From positions 496,001 through 560,000 of the forward strand of contig CAVZTJ010000011.1 in assembly GCA_963778075.1 (NCBI GenBank): DNA of 64,000 nucleotides, given 5' to 3'. The position numbers and the translations under genes were made by a program. Source of the stretch: JASHPR01 sp963778075. Its GTDB lineage: Bacteria > Actinomycetota > Actinomycetes > Streptosporangiales > Streptosporangiaceae. How positions within the stretch are numbered: position 1 is the stretch's first letter; every line of letters starts with the position of its first letter. The notes under the pieces were generated by a model, which had not been told where the DNA came from, searched no databases, and saw only the letters and a program-made list of their open reading frames with translations. Positions 34,276 through 42,858 of the stretch are shown piece by piece.

Positions 34276-34485
34276 GTAAACAACCTCCTGATCCTTGCGA
34301 GCGAAACAGTGATGTCATGCGCGGAAAGCGCATCAGGCGCGAGCGCGCGTCACCAGAGCACGAATGACGCACGAATGTCGCACCAGCCGGCTGACTTGGG
34401 CGGCGTCACGCGTTCCGGCCAGGAGTGAGGCGCTCGGCTTTGTGACGGAATACACCATCGGGGCCGGTGTCAGCTGCAGCGGCGG

Positions 34486-35676
34486 CTAGCGTCCCGCTGG
34501 CGATCTTCCGCCCGGCCGCTTCCCCGCCGACGGCCCTCTTGCCGACCGCGAGGCCGAAGGGTCGGTACCGCCGAGCTCGGTCCTCGCGTAACTGGCCTCG
34601 ACCTCCTCCGGCGTCATCGGGAGCCGCGCGGCCGACGGGGGCAGGCCTGCGTCCAGCGCCTGGCCGATCAGATGCGCCATCGAGTATTCGGGGTCGGCAG
34701 CGAGGGCCCGCTCGATCGCGACGTTCGCGAGGGCCCCGTCGCCGGACTGCCACGCGGTGAATGCCAGCAGGGACGCTGGCGCTGGCACGTAAGGCTCGCA
34801 CGCGTGACGGACCACGTCGGTCCATAGCCGCTGGTGGTCGGCGCGGTGCCGGGGCTCCATCCGGGCCCAGGCGTCGTCACGTACCCGCAAGTCGGCGATA
34901 GTCACCGTGAGCCAGGCGAGCTGGTCGTGGTCGGTGATCCGGCCGCCGTGGCGGTAGATGCTGATCGCGGCGCGGACCGCCTCGCGGCCGGCCTCGACAG
35001 CCAGCCACAGGCCGCCTGGAGCACCGGACGGCGCGCCGGAGGACGTGATCAGCTCCGCGGCCCGCAGCACCGCGCGCTCGGTTGCCTGGCGCATCGACTC
35101 GGCGGCCTGGCCGGTCAGCGGGGCCAGCGAGTCCGCCAGCGACGCCCGGTCGGGGCGAGCCGGCATCCCGGCCGCGGTCATCGCAGCCGCGGCCGGGTGA
35201 GCGGACACGTCGATCGGCACACCGTCCGGCGGGCAGCAGCCCGGGTCCGTGCAGACGTAGGACCAGTAGCGCCCGTCCTGCACCCGGAGCAGGTCGCGCA
35301 TTGCGATCCCGGCGCCGCGCAGGCCCGCCCTGAGCTGCTCGGCGACCGGCGTGACCAGAACGCCGTCGCCGTATCCCGCGGCGATCGCGGTCCTGATCCG
35401 CCGCTTCCGCAGCACGGCGGCTGCGTGCTTCGCGATGTCCCGCGACCGCGCGGCGTCCGGCGGGTCCGGCAGGTCGTAGCGGAACGCGAGCACAATGCGC
35501 CCGCGCCGCGCGTCAAGGCCGACGACCACCATGCTCCGGCTCGGGTGGAATCCCAGCAGGTGCGGGATGACCGCCAGGAAACCAGCCACGGAGCTGACCC
35601 TGATCCTCGGTACGTCCCGGTCCGGCTGACTGTTCGTGTGCGGGGTCTTGTCACCCGCTTGCGTGTTGTCTGTCAT
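34486..35676 (-). CDS. DUF4192 family protein
   Basis: The 396-residue protein has the DUF4192 layout: IRVSSVAGFLAVIPHLLGFHPSRSMVVVGLDARRGRIVLAFRYDLP near the start, a middle with YWSYVCTDPGCCPPDGVPIDVS, and a helical end (AHLIGQALDAGLPPSAARLP). The family is common in actinomycetes and has no known function. ATG 35676 is chosen over the long upstream frame because the family's conserved part starts about 25 residues on. The 3' end includes the 105-bp segment also found at 33209-33313. Confidence 0.85.
   Translation of the reverse strand: MTDNTQAGDKTPHTNSQPDRDVPRIRVSSVAGFLAVIPHLLGFHPSRSMVVVGLDARRGRIVLAFRYDLPDPPDAARSRDIAKHAAAVLRKRRIRTAIAAGYGDGVLVTPVAEQLRAGLRGAGIAMRDLLRVQDGRYWSYVCTDPGCCPPDGVPIDVSAHPAAAAMTAAGMPARPDRASLADSLAPLTGQAAESMRQATERAVLRAAELITSSGAPSGAPGGLWLAVEAGREAVRAAISIYRHGGRITDHDQLAWLTVTIADLRVRDDAWARMEPRHRADHQRLWTDVVRHACEPYVPAPASLLAFTAWQSGDGALANVAIERALAADPEYSMAHLIGQALDAGLPPSAARLPMTPEEVEASYARTELGGTDPSASRSARGPSAGKRPGGRSPAGR
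34541..34645. repeat. 105-bp direct repeat, copy B
   Basis: This copy lies inside the 3' part of the DUF4192 gene and is in frame with its conserved C-terminal sequence, so it is probably the original. The copy at 33209-33313 differs at two positions. The two copies bracket the beta-propeller gene and its leader. Confidence 0.9.
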
Positions 35677-35835
35677 GTCGGCAGGCTGCGGCGGGCGGGC
35701 CGCGCGGCACGACGTGATTAACCCCGGGACTGTGCGTAACAGGCTCTGATCCACAGGCTGCGTAATCGGCTTGACAACGCGGTCGGCTGTCACACCTGCT
35801 GGTCTTGCGGTGCTTAGGTGACGGAGAGGATGAGT

Positions 35836-36381
35836 ATGGAAGCCAGCTTCATGACCCACCTGCGCTCGTCACCGCCAAGGGCCGCCTCGTTCTCCGGGTT
35901 CGAGCGGTTCTTCCGCGAGGAGTATCCCGCGGTCGTGCGCATCGCCTTCGGCGTCGTCGGCGATGCCCAGGCAGCCCAGGACGTAGCGCAGGACGTCTTC
36001 ATCAGTGCCTTCAAGCGGTTTCCCGAGCCGGGGGAATCGGATCATGCCCGCGCCTGGGTGCGGGCGGCCGCGGCGCATACGGCCCTGAACGCCATCCGCG
36101 GCGAGCGGCGGCGCGAGCGGCGCCAGCGGTCGGCGGCCGTCGAGGTGCCCGCGGCGGGCCCGGAGGAGACCGTGCTGGACGCCGAGTCCAGGACCGAGGT
36201 CAGGCGGGCGCTGTCCCGCCTGCCCCGCAAGGCCGCGGCCGTCCTGGTGCTCCGGCACAACGGGCTGAGCTACGCCGAGGTGGCCGAGGCCATGAACGTG
36301 AAGGTGGGGCACGTAGGCACGATGCTCCGCCGAGCCGAATCAGCGCTACGCAAGGAGTTGCAGAATGCACCACGTACCTAG
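35836..36381 (+). CDS. RNA polymerase sigma-70 factor, ECF type
   Basis: The 181-residue protein has sigma region 2 (FERFFREEYPAVVRIAFGVVGDAQAAQDVAQDVFISAFKRF) and region 4 (ALSRLPRKAAAVLVLRHNGLSYAEVAEAMNVKVGHVGTMLRRAESALRKEL). It lacks region 3, as in extracytoplasmic-function factors. ATG 35836 is chosen because GGAGAGG lies 6 bp upstream; two earlier in-frame starts have worse spacing. Its end overlaps the next gene, a membrane protein with a zinc-type anti-sigma motif, by 17 bp. That gene is the likely antagonist. It is divergent from the DUF4192 gene. Confidence 0.9.
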   Translation: MEASFMTHLRSSPPRAASFSGFERFFREEYPAVVRIAFGVVGDAQAAQDVAQDVFISAFKRFPEPGESDHARAWVRAAAAHTALNAIRGERRRERRQRSAAVEVPAAGPEETVLDAESRTEVRRALSRLPRKAAAVLVLRHNGLSYAEVAEAMNVKVGHVGTMLRRAESALRKELQNAPRT

Positions 36382-37465
36382 CCCGGTGCTGCGCCGGCTC
36401 GAGGACGAGCCGCTGGCCGTGCCCGACCTGGCCCGGCGTCACCTCGACGACTGCGGCCGCTGCCAGACCCAGAGCACCGAGATCGCCGCGGACGCGGCGC
36501 TGGCCGCGCGCGTGCTGGCCGCGCCACTCCAGATCGCCGACATCGATCTGGAGTGGATCCTGCTGCAGGACCGCCTCAGCCGGCCCGACGCGGACCGGCA
36601 CCCGGCGGTCCGTCCGTCCCGGCGCATGCCGCGGCGGCTGGTCAACGTCTCGGTCGGTGCCGGGACCGCGGTGCTGGCCGGCGTGCTCGCCGTGGGAGGG
36701 GCCGCCGCCGCGGTCCTCACCACCGTCTACTCGCCGACCCAGGTGGCACCGGTGCGGGTCAGCGCGAACGACCTTCGGGCGATCGAGAACATCACCGGCG
36801 TCGGCCGGCTGCCCAGCAATCTGCAGCCGACCGGCTCGATGCGGCTCAGCTTCGGCGAGCTGAGCTGGAGCACCGCGGGCCGCCCCCAGCAGGTGAGCTC
36901 GCTCGCCAGCGCCACCGCAATGACCCATCTGGCCTTTCCCACCCCGGCGACGCTGCCGTCCGGAGTGGGGGCGATCAGCAGCGTCGAGGTCCAGCCACGG
37001 GTGACAGCCACGGTGCGGTTCAGCCAGAACGCTGGTCCCGCCGTGGCGGGAAGCACACTGGAGGTCACCGTCGGCCCGGCGATCGCGGTGCAGTACGGTG
37101 GAACATCCGGCCGCGGCAACGTGACCACGCTCGCGATCGTCGCGGCGCGCAGGCCGGTGGCGTCGTCGACGGGCGCGACCGCCAGCCAGCTCGAGACGTT
37201 CGCGCTGTCGCGGCCGGGCCTGCCGGCCGGCCTGGCCCAGGAGATCCGGCTGCTCGGCAACCCGACATCGGTCCTGCCGGTGCCGGTCCCGTCGGGGCTG
37301 TGGGCGCTGAAGGAGCACATCGGCGGGGCACCGGCGCTGCTCGTCACCGACCCCAACGGCTTCGCGTCCGGGGTGATCTGGGAGAGCAGTGACGGCATCG
37401 TGCATGCCGTCGGCGGGCTGCTCGACAAGCAGGACGTCTTTAATGTCGCCCGCCAGATCGGCTGA
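36365..37465 (+). CDS. Membrane protein with zinc-anti-sigma-like N-terminus
   Basis: The 366-residue protein begins with about 85 cytoplasmic residues containing HLDDCGRC, the HxxxCxxC pattern of zinc-binding anti-sigma factors. A single membrane segment follows (about residues 93-117, VNVSVGAGTAVLAGVLAVGGAAAAVLTT), then a 250-residue outer domain of unknown fold. The overlap with the sigma-factor gene fits an anti-sigma role, with the outer domain as sensor (inference). It is followed without gap by an ABC exporter ATPase gene, suggesting a four-gene operon. Confidence 0.8.
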   Translation: MHHVPSPVLRRLEDEPLAVPDLARRHLDDCGRCQTQSTEIAADAALAARVLAAPLQIADIDLEWILLQDRLSRPDADRHPAVRPSRRMPRRLVNVSVGAGTAVLAGVLAVGGAAAAVLTTVYSPTQVAPVRVSANDLRAIENITGVGRLPSNLQPTGSMRLSFGELSWSTAGRPQQVSSLASATAMTHLAFPTPATLPSGVGAISSVEVQPRVTATVRFSQNAGPAVAGSTLEVTVGPAIAVQYGGTSGRGNVTTLAIVAARRPVASSTGATASQLETFALSRPGLPAGLAQEIRLLGNPTSVLPVPVPSGLWALKEHIGGAPALLVTDPNGFASGVIWESSDGIVHAVGGLLDKQDVFNVARQIG

Positions 37466-38423
37466 GCGCGCGGCCGTGGCGGGCCACGGCGCGAGCGACC
37501 CCGGCGGCTGCACGCCGCCGGGGTCCCCGGCCATTCACACGATCGAGCTGAGCAAGCGGTACCGGAGCACGGTGGCGCTGGCCGGGCTGTCGATGACCGT
37601 GGCGCGCGGCGAGGTCTTCGGGTTCCTGGGCCCGAACGGGGCGGGCAAGACCACTGCCGTCAAGCTGCTGCTTGGGCTGGCCCGGCCGACCGGCGGCGAG
37701 GCGATGGTCCTGGGCGCGCCAGCCGGGGACCTGCAGACCCGCAGGCAGATCGGCTACCTGCCGGAGCTGTTCCGCTTCCAGAGCTGGCTCACCGCCCGCG
37801 AGGTGCTGGTCCTGCACTGCCGGCTGATGCGGATGCCCCGGCCGGGCTGGGCCGCGGCGGCGGACGAGGCGCTGCACGTCGTCGGCCTTGACGGCCGGGG
37901 CGACCACAAGGTCGGCACGTTCTCCAAGGGCATGCAGCAGCGGCTCGGCCTCGGGGTCGCGCTGCTCGGCGAGCCCGCGCTCGTGGTGCTCGACGAGCCG
38001 ACGAGCGCCCTCGACCCGGTGGGCCGCCATCACGTCCGCGTGATCATCCGCGAGCTGCGTGACCGCGGCGCAACGGTCTTCCTCAACACCCACCTGCTCG
38101 AGGAGGCCGAGCACGTCTGCGACCGCGTGACGATCCTCAGCAAGGGCCGGTCGCTCGCCACCGGGACGCTGGCCGAACTGAAGGTCCGCAGGCCCAGCGC
38201 CCGGCTGCGGGTGACCGGCCTGCCCGGTGGCTGGTGGCGGCGCCTGGCCAGCTTCGGGCGCTGGACCGAGCAAGGAGACTGGCTCCTGGTCGAGGAGATG
38301 GCGGCCGGGCGGGTGCCGGAGCTTGTGGCCGCGATCGTCGCGCTCGGTGGCCGGGTCGAGGCGGTCATACCCGAGCAACAGAGCCTGGAAGAAAGCTTCC
38401 TCAAGCTGCTGGGGGAAACGTGA
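37443..38423 (+). CDS. ABC transporter ATP-binding protein
   Basis: The ATPase shows Walker A GPNGAGKTTA, the Q-loop region YLPEL, the signature FSKGMQQRLGLG, Walker B LVVLDEPTSALDP and the switch histidine in NTHLLEEAE. The C-terminal extra domain resembles ABC-2/DrrA-type exporters. It pairs with the permease at 38446. The start is uncertain: the ATG at 37443 overlaps the previous gene by 23 bp, and a GTG at 37476 is an alternative; neither has a good ribosome-binding site. Confidence 0.88.
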   Translation: MSPARSAERAAVAGHGASDPGGCTPPGSPAIHTIELSKRYRSTVALAGLSMTVARGEVFGFLGPNGAGKTTAVKLLLGLARPTGGEAMVLGAPAGDLQTRRQIGYLPELFRFQSWLTAREVLVLHCRLMRMPRPGWAAAADEALHVVGLDGRGDHKVGTFSKGMQQRLGLGVALLGEPALVVLDEPTSALDPVGRHHVRVIIRELRDRGATVFLNTHLLEEAEHVCDRVTILSKGRSLATGTLAELKVRRPSARLRVTGLPGGWWRRLASFGRWTEQGDWLLVEEMAAGRVPELVAAIVALGGRVEAVIPEQQSLEESFLKLLGET

Positions 38424-38445
38424 GCACCATGCCGGAGGCGCGCAA

Positions 38446-39294
38446 ATGAGTGCCATCCTGACGATCGCGTCGCTCACCATGCGGGAGGCGGTGCGGCGCC
38501 GGCTCGTTGCCGCGTTCGCTGTCATCTCCATCGTGCTCGTCGGCGCCAGCGGCTGGGCCTTCTACAAACTGAGCCACGGCGGAGCGTTCACCTCGGGCGA
38601 GACAAACCTGGCACTCCCCCAGGCGGTCGTGCTGTTCATGTTCATGTTCAGCTTTGTCGTCGCGCTCAGCGCATCCGCCGTCGGCTCGCTGGCTGTCTCC
38701 AGCGAGATCGACTCGGGCGTCCTGCAGACCATCGTCGCCCGGCCGGTCCGGCGCAGCGAAGTGCTGCTCGGGAAGTGGCTGGGCCTGGCCGGCCTGCTCG
38801 GCGCGTACACCGCGATCGTGTCCGGCCTGCAGGTGGCCGTCGTGTACTGGACCTCCGGCTTCGCGGAGCCCGACCCGGCCGCCGCGGCGGCGCTCGTCTT
38901 CGCCGAGGGCGTGGTCCTCCTGACGTTCGTGCTGCTGCTCAGCACCCGGCTGTCCGCGCTCGCCGCCGGCGTGATCGGCATCGCACTGTTCGGCCTGGCC
39001 TGGCTCGCAGGCGTTGGCGGCGCCCTGGCCACGGCGTTCAACATCCATGCGCTGCACACGGCGAGCGAGGTCAGCCAGTACCTGCTGCCAACGAACGGGC
39101 TGTGGCAGGGCGCGATCTACTACCTCGAGCCGTCGTCGTTCGTCACCCAGCAGCTCGCCGCATCGCCCGTGGGGCAGGGCGACCCGTTCCTCGCCCTGGC
39201 CGCGCCGCCCTGGCAGTACCTGGCCTGGACGGCCGTCTGGCTGGCGGGAGTCCTGGTGCTTGGCCTGGTCAGCTTCGACCGCCGTGAACTGTAG
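38446..39294 (+). CDS. ABC-2 type permease
   Basis: The 282-residue protein has six predicted membrane segments, with an MREAVRRRL start, a long periplasmic-side loop, and SSEIDSGVLQTIVARPVRRSEVLLGKWLG, the coupling segment of ABC-2 exporters of the NosY/CcmB-like type. It starts 22 bp after the ATPase gene with GGAGG upstream of ATG 38446. The substrate is unknown. With the sigma/anti-sigma pair it may form a stress-controlled exporter unit. Confidence 0.88.
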   Translation: MSAILTIASLTMREAVRRRLVAAFAVISIVLVGASGWAFYKLSHGGAFTSGETNLALPQAVVLFMFMFSFVVALSASAVGSLAVSSEIDSGVLQTIVARPVRRSEVLLGKWLGLAGLLGAYTAIVSGLQVAVVYWTSGFAEPDPAAAAALVFAEGVVLLTFVLLLSTRLSALAAGVIGIALFGLAWLAGVGGALATAFNIHALHTASEVSQYLLPTNGLWQGAIYYLEPSSFVTQQLAASPVGQGDPFLALAAPPWQYLAWTAVWLAGVLVLGLVSFDRREL

Positions 39295-39306
39295 GAGCCT
39301 GGGGAG

Positions 39307-39771
39307 TCACAGCACTTTGCTGAAGAACACGCGCCGGAACCCGTGCTCCTCTGCGCGGCGCGTCTCCCGGTAGCCGTGCCTCGGGTAATAGGCAAGGTTC
39401 TCGGTCATTCCCTCGTTCGTGTAGAGGCGTATCTCGCCCAGGCCGTTCGCCCGGGCCTCGTCCTCGGCCAGCATGAGCAGCCGCGCGCCGATGCCGCGCC
39501 GCTGCGCCGACGGCAGCACCGCTATGTTCTCGATCAGCAGATAGCCCTGGCATACGACGAGCACGAGCAGGCCGAGGACCTGGCCGTCCACGTCGGCGAC
39601 CCAGGCCTGGCCGGACTGAACGGCCGCGGAGTAGTCGGCGGTCATCGGCGCCGGCATGCGGCCGATTCTCGGCACGTACAGCAGGTACGCCTCGTTCGCG
39701 ACCACGTAGAGCGCCGGGACGTCGGCGGGTGTGGCGCGGCGGACGATTACCGCTGACTCCTGGTCCGGCAT
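39307..39771 (-). CDS. GNAT family N-acetyltransferase
   Basis: The 154-residue protein is a single GNAT domain: VIVRRATPADVPALYVVANEAY at the start, the acetyl-CoA motif NIAVLPSAQRRGIGARLLMLAEDEA, and the end LYTNEGMTENLAYYPRHGYRETRR. Small-molecule or peptide substrates cannot be told from sequence. It lies 19 bp downstream of the membrane glycosyltransferase gene on the same strand and converges on the permease gene. Confidence 0.88.
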   Translation of the reverse strand: MPDQESAVIVRRATPADVPALYVVANEAYLLYVPRIGRMPAPMTADYSAAVQSGQAWVADVDGQVLGLLVLVVCQGYLLIENIAVLPSAQRRGIGARLLMLAEDEARANGLGEIRLYTNEGMTENLAYYPRHGYRETRRAEEHGFRRVFFSKVL

Positions 39772-39790
39772 TTATCCCGGCCGCCGGTTG

Positions 39791-41446
39791 TCAGCTTGCC
39801 GGTTTCAGGCCGATGCGCCGGTACAGCGCACCCGCGTGGCCGGCATTCAGGATCCGGGTGAAGTGGGCGCTGAAATAGCGCTCCAGCGCCGGCGTCCAGG
39901 CCACCCGGTGGTGGTTCAGCCCGGACAGCCACACGTACTGCGCGTGATCGAAGGCGTAGGTCCACACCGCGTCGACCGCCTTGTACTTCGCGGCGCCGGT
40001 CTCCGGGTCGCGCCCGTGCGAGAGCGCGTAGTTGGTGCCGGTGGCGTCGAGCAGCAGCGAGCAGCCCGGCACGTCCGAGACCAGCCGGTTGGTCATGACG
40101 GCGAACGACACCTCGTCGGCGAGCAGGCACGACCCCGGCGGGATCAGGCGCTCCGCCGACTGCACCACGGACAGCGGCAGGTGCGGGGTGTTATAGCTCT
40201 CCCAGTTGAACTGGACCACGGCCATCACCAGGATCACCAGCCCGGCCACGCAGGCCGCGCCCCATTGCAGGGCCGGCGGCGTGGCGGCGCCGGCGTCGCC
40301 GCCCGAGATCAGCCGCAGGTCGCGCACCAGGGCGGCCAGCGGCAGCCCGATGGCCAGGGCGAGCCACGGCGCAAAGAACGCGGCGAAGTGGTAGTGGAAC
40401 TGGTTCGGCCAGATGAAGCCGATCAGCACGAAGCCCGCCGTTCCGACCGCGAACAGGTCGAGCATCGGCGGCAGCCGCGAGGTCAGCAGGAACGCGAGGC
40501 CGAGGCTGCCTGCCACGACCGCGGCGATCAGCACGGCGGCGCCCAGGATCACCAGGTGGGTCGGCTTGTGCAGGTCGGCCAGCCCGGTCAGGTCCTGTAG
40601 GCGCTCCCAGGTCGAGGTGCGGGTGGCGCCCGCCCTCGGCCCGATCTGCGCGATGATCGTGGCCTGGTAGAACTTCTTCGGCGCCAGGGCGGCGATCGGC
40701 AGCACCGGGACCAGGAAGCCGGCCGCGACGCCGCCGACGTACGCCGCGGCCCGGCGCGGCCAGCGCAGCGCCAGCACCGTGATGATGATCACCGGGAAGA
40801 TGGCCCACGGCTCGACCGCGCCGCCGAACCCGAACGCCACGCCGCCCCAGACGAGCCGCCGCGTCCTGGTCGTGAAGCGATCGCCGTCGAACACCGCCAG
40901 GGCGCCGATCAGGCAGAAAAGCACCAGCCAGGGCTCCACGAGCAGCGTCTTGGTGGCCTGGATGGCGTCCGGGTAGACGGCCATGATCCCGCAGACGATG
41001 ACCGTGGCGAGGACGCCGCGGTGCCGGACCAGCAGGCCCGCCAGGGCCACCGAGGCGGCGCCGATCAGCGAGGTCAGGATCCGCGCGGTGGCCATTCCCC
41101 ATGCGGTGCCGGTCACTTTGCTGAGCAGCGCCACCGGAATCATCAGCAGCGTGATCCCCGGTGGCTGCACGATCAGAAAGTCGCGGTAGGGCACGGCGCC
41201 GTGGACCAACCGCACGGCGCTGCCGAAGTAGGGCCCGTCGTCGTATTCGTTGACGCTGAGCAGGAAGCCGGGCCGGCTGAGCTGGTAGAGCCGGAGCAGC
41301 AGGCCGAGCACCGTCGCGGCCACGATGATCAGGGTCACCGGGTTGCCCAGGCCGGCCGGCATGGCCGACCGGGCCGCGGCGGGCTGGCCCCCTGGCTCAC
41401 CCGAGCCGGGGCTCGCGATCGTCCCGCTTGGCGTCGTTCCGCTCAC
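39791..41446 (-). CDS. Membrane glycosyltransferase-like protein (GT-C fold)
   Basis: The 551-residue protein has about 10 or more membrane segments. The first outer loop, after a segment at about residues 37-52, holds NEYDDGPYFGSAVRLVHGAVPYRDFLIVQPPG, resembling the acidic-motif loop of GT-C enzymes that use polyprenyl-phosphate sugars. The C-terminal 130 residues form an outer soluble part (ADEVSFAVMTNRLVSDVPG). The sugar and acceptor are unknown. The frame begins at a GTG (41446). An unrelated membrane protein at 47677 has a similar plan. Confidence 0.78.
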   Translation of the reverse strand: MSGTTPSGTIASPGSGEPGGQPAAARSAMPAGLGNPVTLIIVAATVLGLLLRLYQLSRPGFLLSVNEYDDGPYFGSAVRLVHGAVPYRDFLIVQPPGITLLMIPVALLSKVTGTAWGMATARILTSLIGAASVALAGLLVRHRGVLATVIVCGIMAVYPDAIQATKTLLVEPWLVLFCLIGALAVFDGDRFTTRTRRLVWGGVAFGFGGAVEPWAIFPVIIITVLALRWPRRAAAYVGGVAAGFLVPVLPIAALAPKKFYQATIIAQIGPRAGATRTSTWERLQDLTGLADLHKPTHLVILGAAVLIAAVVAGSLGLAFLLTSRLPPMLDLFAVGTAGFVLIGFIWPNQFHYHFAAFFAPWLALAIGLPLAALVRDLRLISGGDAGAATPPALQWGAACVAGLVILVMAVVQFNWESYNTPHLPLSVVQSAERLIPPGSCLLADEVSFAVMTNRLVSDVPGCSLLLDATGTNYALSHGRDPETGAAKYKAVDAVWTYAFDHAQYVWLSGLNHHRVAWTPALERYFSAHFTRILNAGHAGALYRRIGLKPAS

Positions 41447-41563
41447 ACCCGCTACCTTCTGCCGACCGGTCGCACTGCGTGGCCGCTAGCTAGCAACAAC
41501 GGCCTCAGATGCTACCTGGTGCCCCCGCGCCGAAGGCGGTCGAAGCCGCGACTTCCATCTGGT

Positions 41564-42823
41564 CTACAAAGCAATGCCGAGGAGGGCGTCAACGGTGTCG
41601 CGGACGAGGGGGCCGTCCGTGCCGCCCGGCGCGTCGAGGACGGCGGCCGCCCAGGCATCGACCGCGGCCAGCGCGCCGGGCGCGTCGAGGTCGTCGGCCA
41701 GCCGCTCACGCACCGCGGCGAGCACGCTCGTGCCCGACGTGGCGGACGTGGCCGGGGCGCCCGGCACGGCGGAGGCCGCCGCGACCGCGGCGCGCCAGCG
41801 GTCGAGCCGCGCCTGCGCCGCTGCCAGCCCGGCGTCGGTCCAGTCCCAGTCCTGCCGGTAGTGGTGCGCGAGGATCGCCAGCCGGATCACCATCGGGTCG
41901 GTGCCGCCCGCGATCAGCCGGGACACGAACACCAGGTTGCCCTGCGACTTGGACATCTTCTCCCCGTCCAGCCGCACCATGCCGGCGTGCGCGTAGTGCC
42001 GGGCGAAGACCGGCTCCCCCGGGCTGGCCCGGCCAGAGAGCGCCACCCGCGCGTGCGAAGCGCTCATCTCGTGGTGCGGGAAGATCAGGTCGGTGCCGCC
42101 CGCCTGGACGTCGAACGTTACGCCCAGATGCTCGGTGGCGATCGCCGCGCACTCCACGTGCCAGCCCGGCCTGCCGCTGCCGAAGCCGGACGGCCACGAG
42201 GGCTCGCCGGGCCGCGCGGCCAGCCAGACCAGCGCGTCCAGCGGGTCCTTCTTGCCCGCCCGGCCGGGGTCGCCGCCGCGCTCGGCGAACAGCTCCATCA
42301 TCGTGGCGGCGTCGAGCCCGGATACCGCCCCGAACGAAGGATCGGCCGACCGGGCGAAGTACATGTCGCCATCCAGGTCGTAGACCGCCCCGTGGTCGGC
42401 GAGGAGCCTGGTCAGCCGCTCGATGACCGGCAGCGCCTCGACCGCGCCGACGTACTCGGCGGGCGGAAGCACCCGCAGCGCCTCCATGTCGCCGCGGAAC
42501 AGCGCGATCTCGCGGTCAGCCAGTTCCCGCCAGTCCTCGTGGTCGCGCTCCGCACGCTCGAGCAGCGGGTCATCGACATCCGTGACGTTCTGCACATAGC
42601 GGACCTGGTGCCCGGCGTCGCGCCAGGCCCGCACCAGCAGGTCCCAGGCGATGAACGTGGCCGCGTGACCGATATGCGTGGCGTCGTACGGAGTAATCCC
42701 GCAGGCGTACAACGTCGCCTTCGGCCCGGCCCCCGCCACCACCCGCTCGCCCCGGTCGGCCACCTTTACTTCCGGGCCCTGTCCGGGCAGTTGGGGAACG
42801 CTCACGGCGCGCCAGGAATCCAT
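41564..42823 (-). CDS. mshC: Cysteine:1-D-myo-inosityl 2-amino-2-deoxy-alpha-D-glucopyranoside ligase
   Basis: MshC joins cysteine to GlcN-Ins with ATP in mycothiol synthesis and derives from cysteinyl-tRNA synthetase. The 419-residue protein has the zinc cysteine in YACGITPYDATHIGHA (Cys41 and the HIGH-like motif), GWHVECAAIATEHLG, the HHEMSASHA metal site and the KMSKSQGN motif. The length and the start MDSWRAV fit MshC rather than CysS, which is longer and lacks this start. The organism should therefore make mycothiol. It lies 35 bp downstream of the amidase gene. Confidence 0.94.
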   Translation of the reverse strand: MDSWRAVSVPQLPGQGPEVKVADRGERVVAGAGPKATLYACGITPYDATHIGHAATFIAWDLLVRAWRDAGHQVRYVQNVTDVDDPLLERAERDHEDWRELADREIALFRGDMEALRVLPPAEYVGAVEALPVIERLTRLLADHGAVYDLDGDMYFARSADPSFGAVSGLDAATMMELFAERGGDPGRAGKKDPLDALVWLAARPGEPSWPSGFGSGRPGWHVECAAIATEHLGVTFDVQAGGTDLIFPHHEMSASHARVALSGRASPGEPVFARHYAHAGMVRLDGEKMSKSQGNLVFVSRLIAGGTDPMVIRLAILAHHYRQDWDWTDAGLAAAQARLDRWRAAVAAASAVPGAPATSATSGTSVLAAVRERLADDLDAPGALAAVDAWAAAVLDAPGGTDGPLVRDTVDALLGIAL

Positions 42824-42858
42824 AGCCGCCAGGCTATCGCTGCCCCGCGCCACAGTGA

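Noticed and set aside
33371..34645. Insertion sequence or transposon carrying the propeller gene
   Set aside because: No transposase, no terminal inverted repeats and a 105-bp direct repeat far longer than target duplications; segmental duplication fits better.
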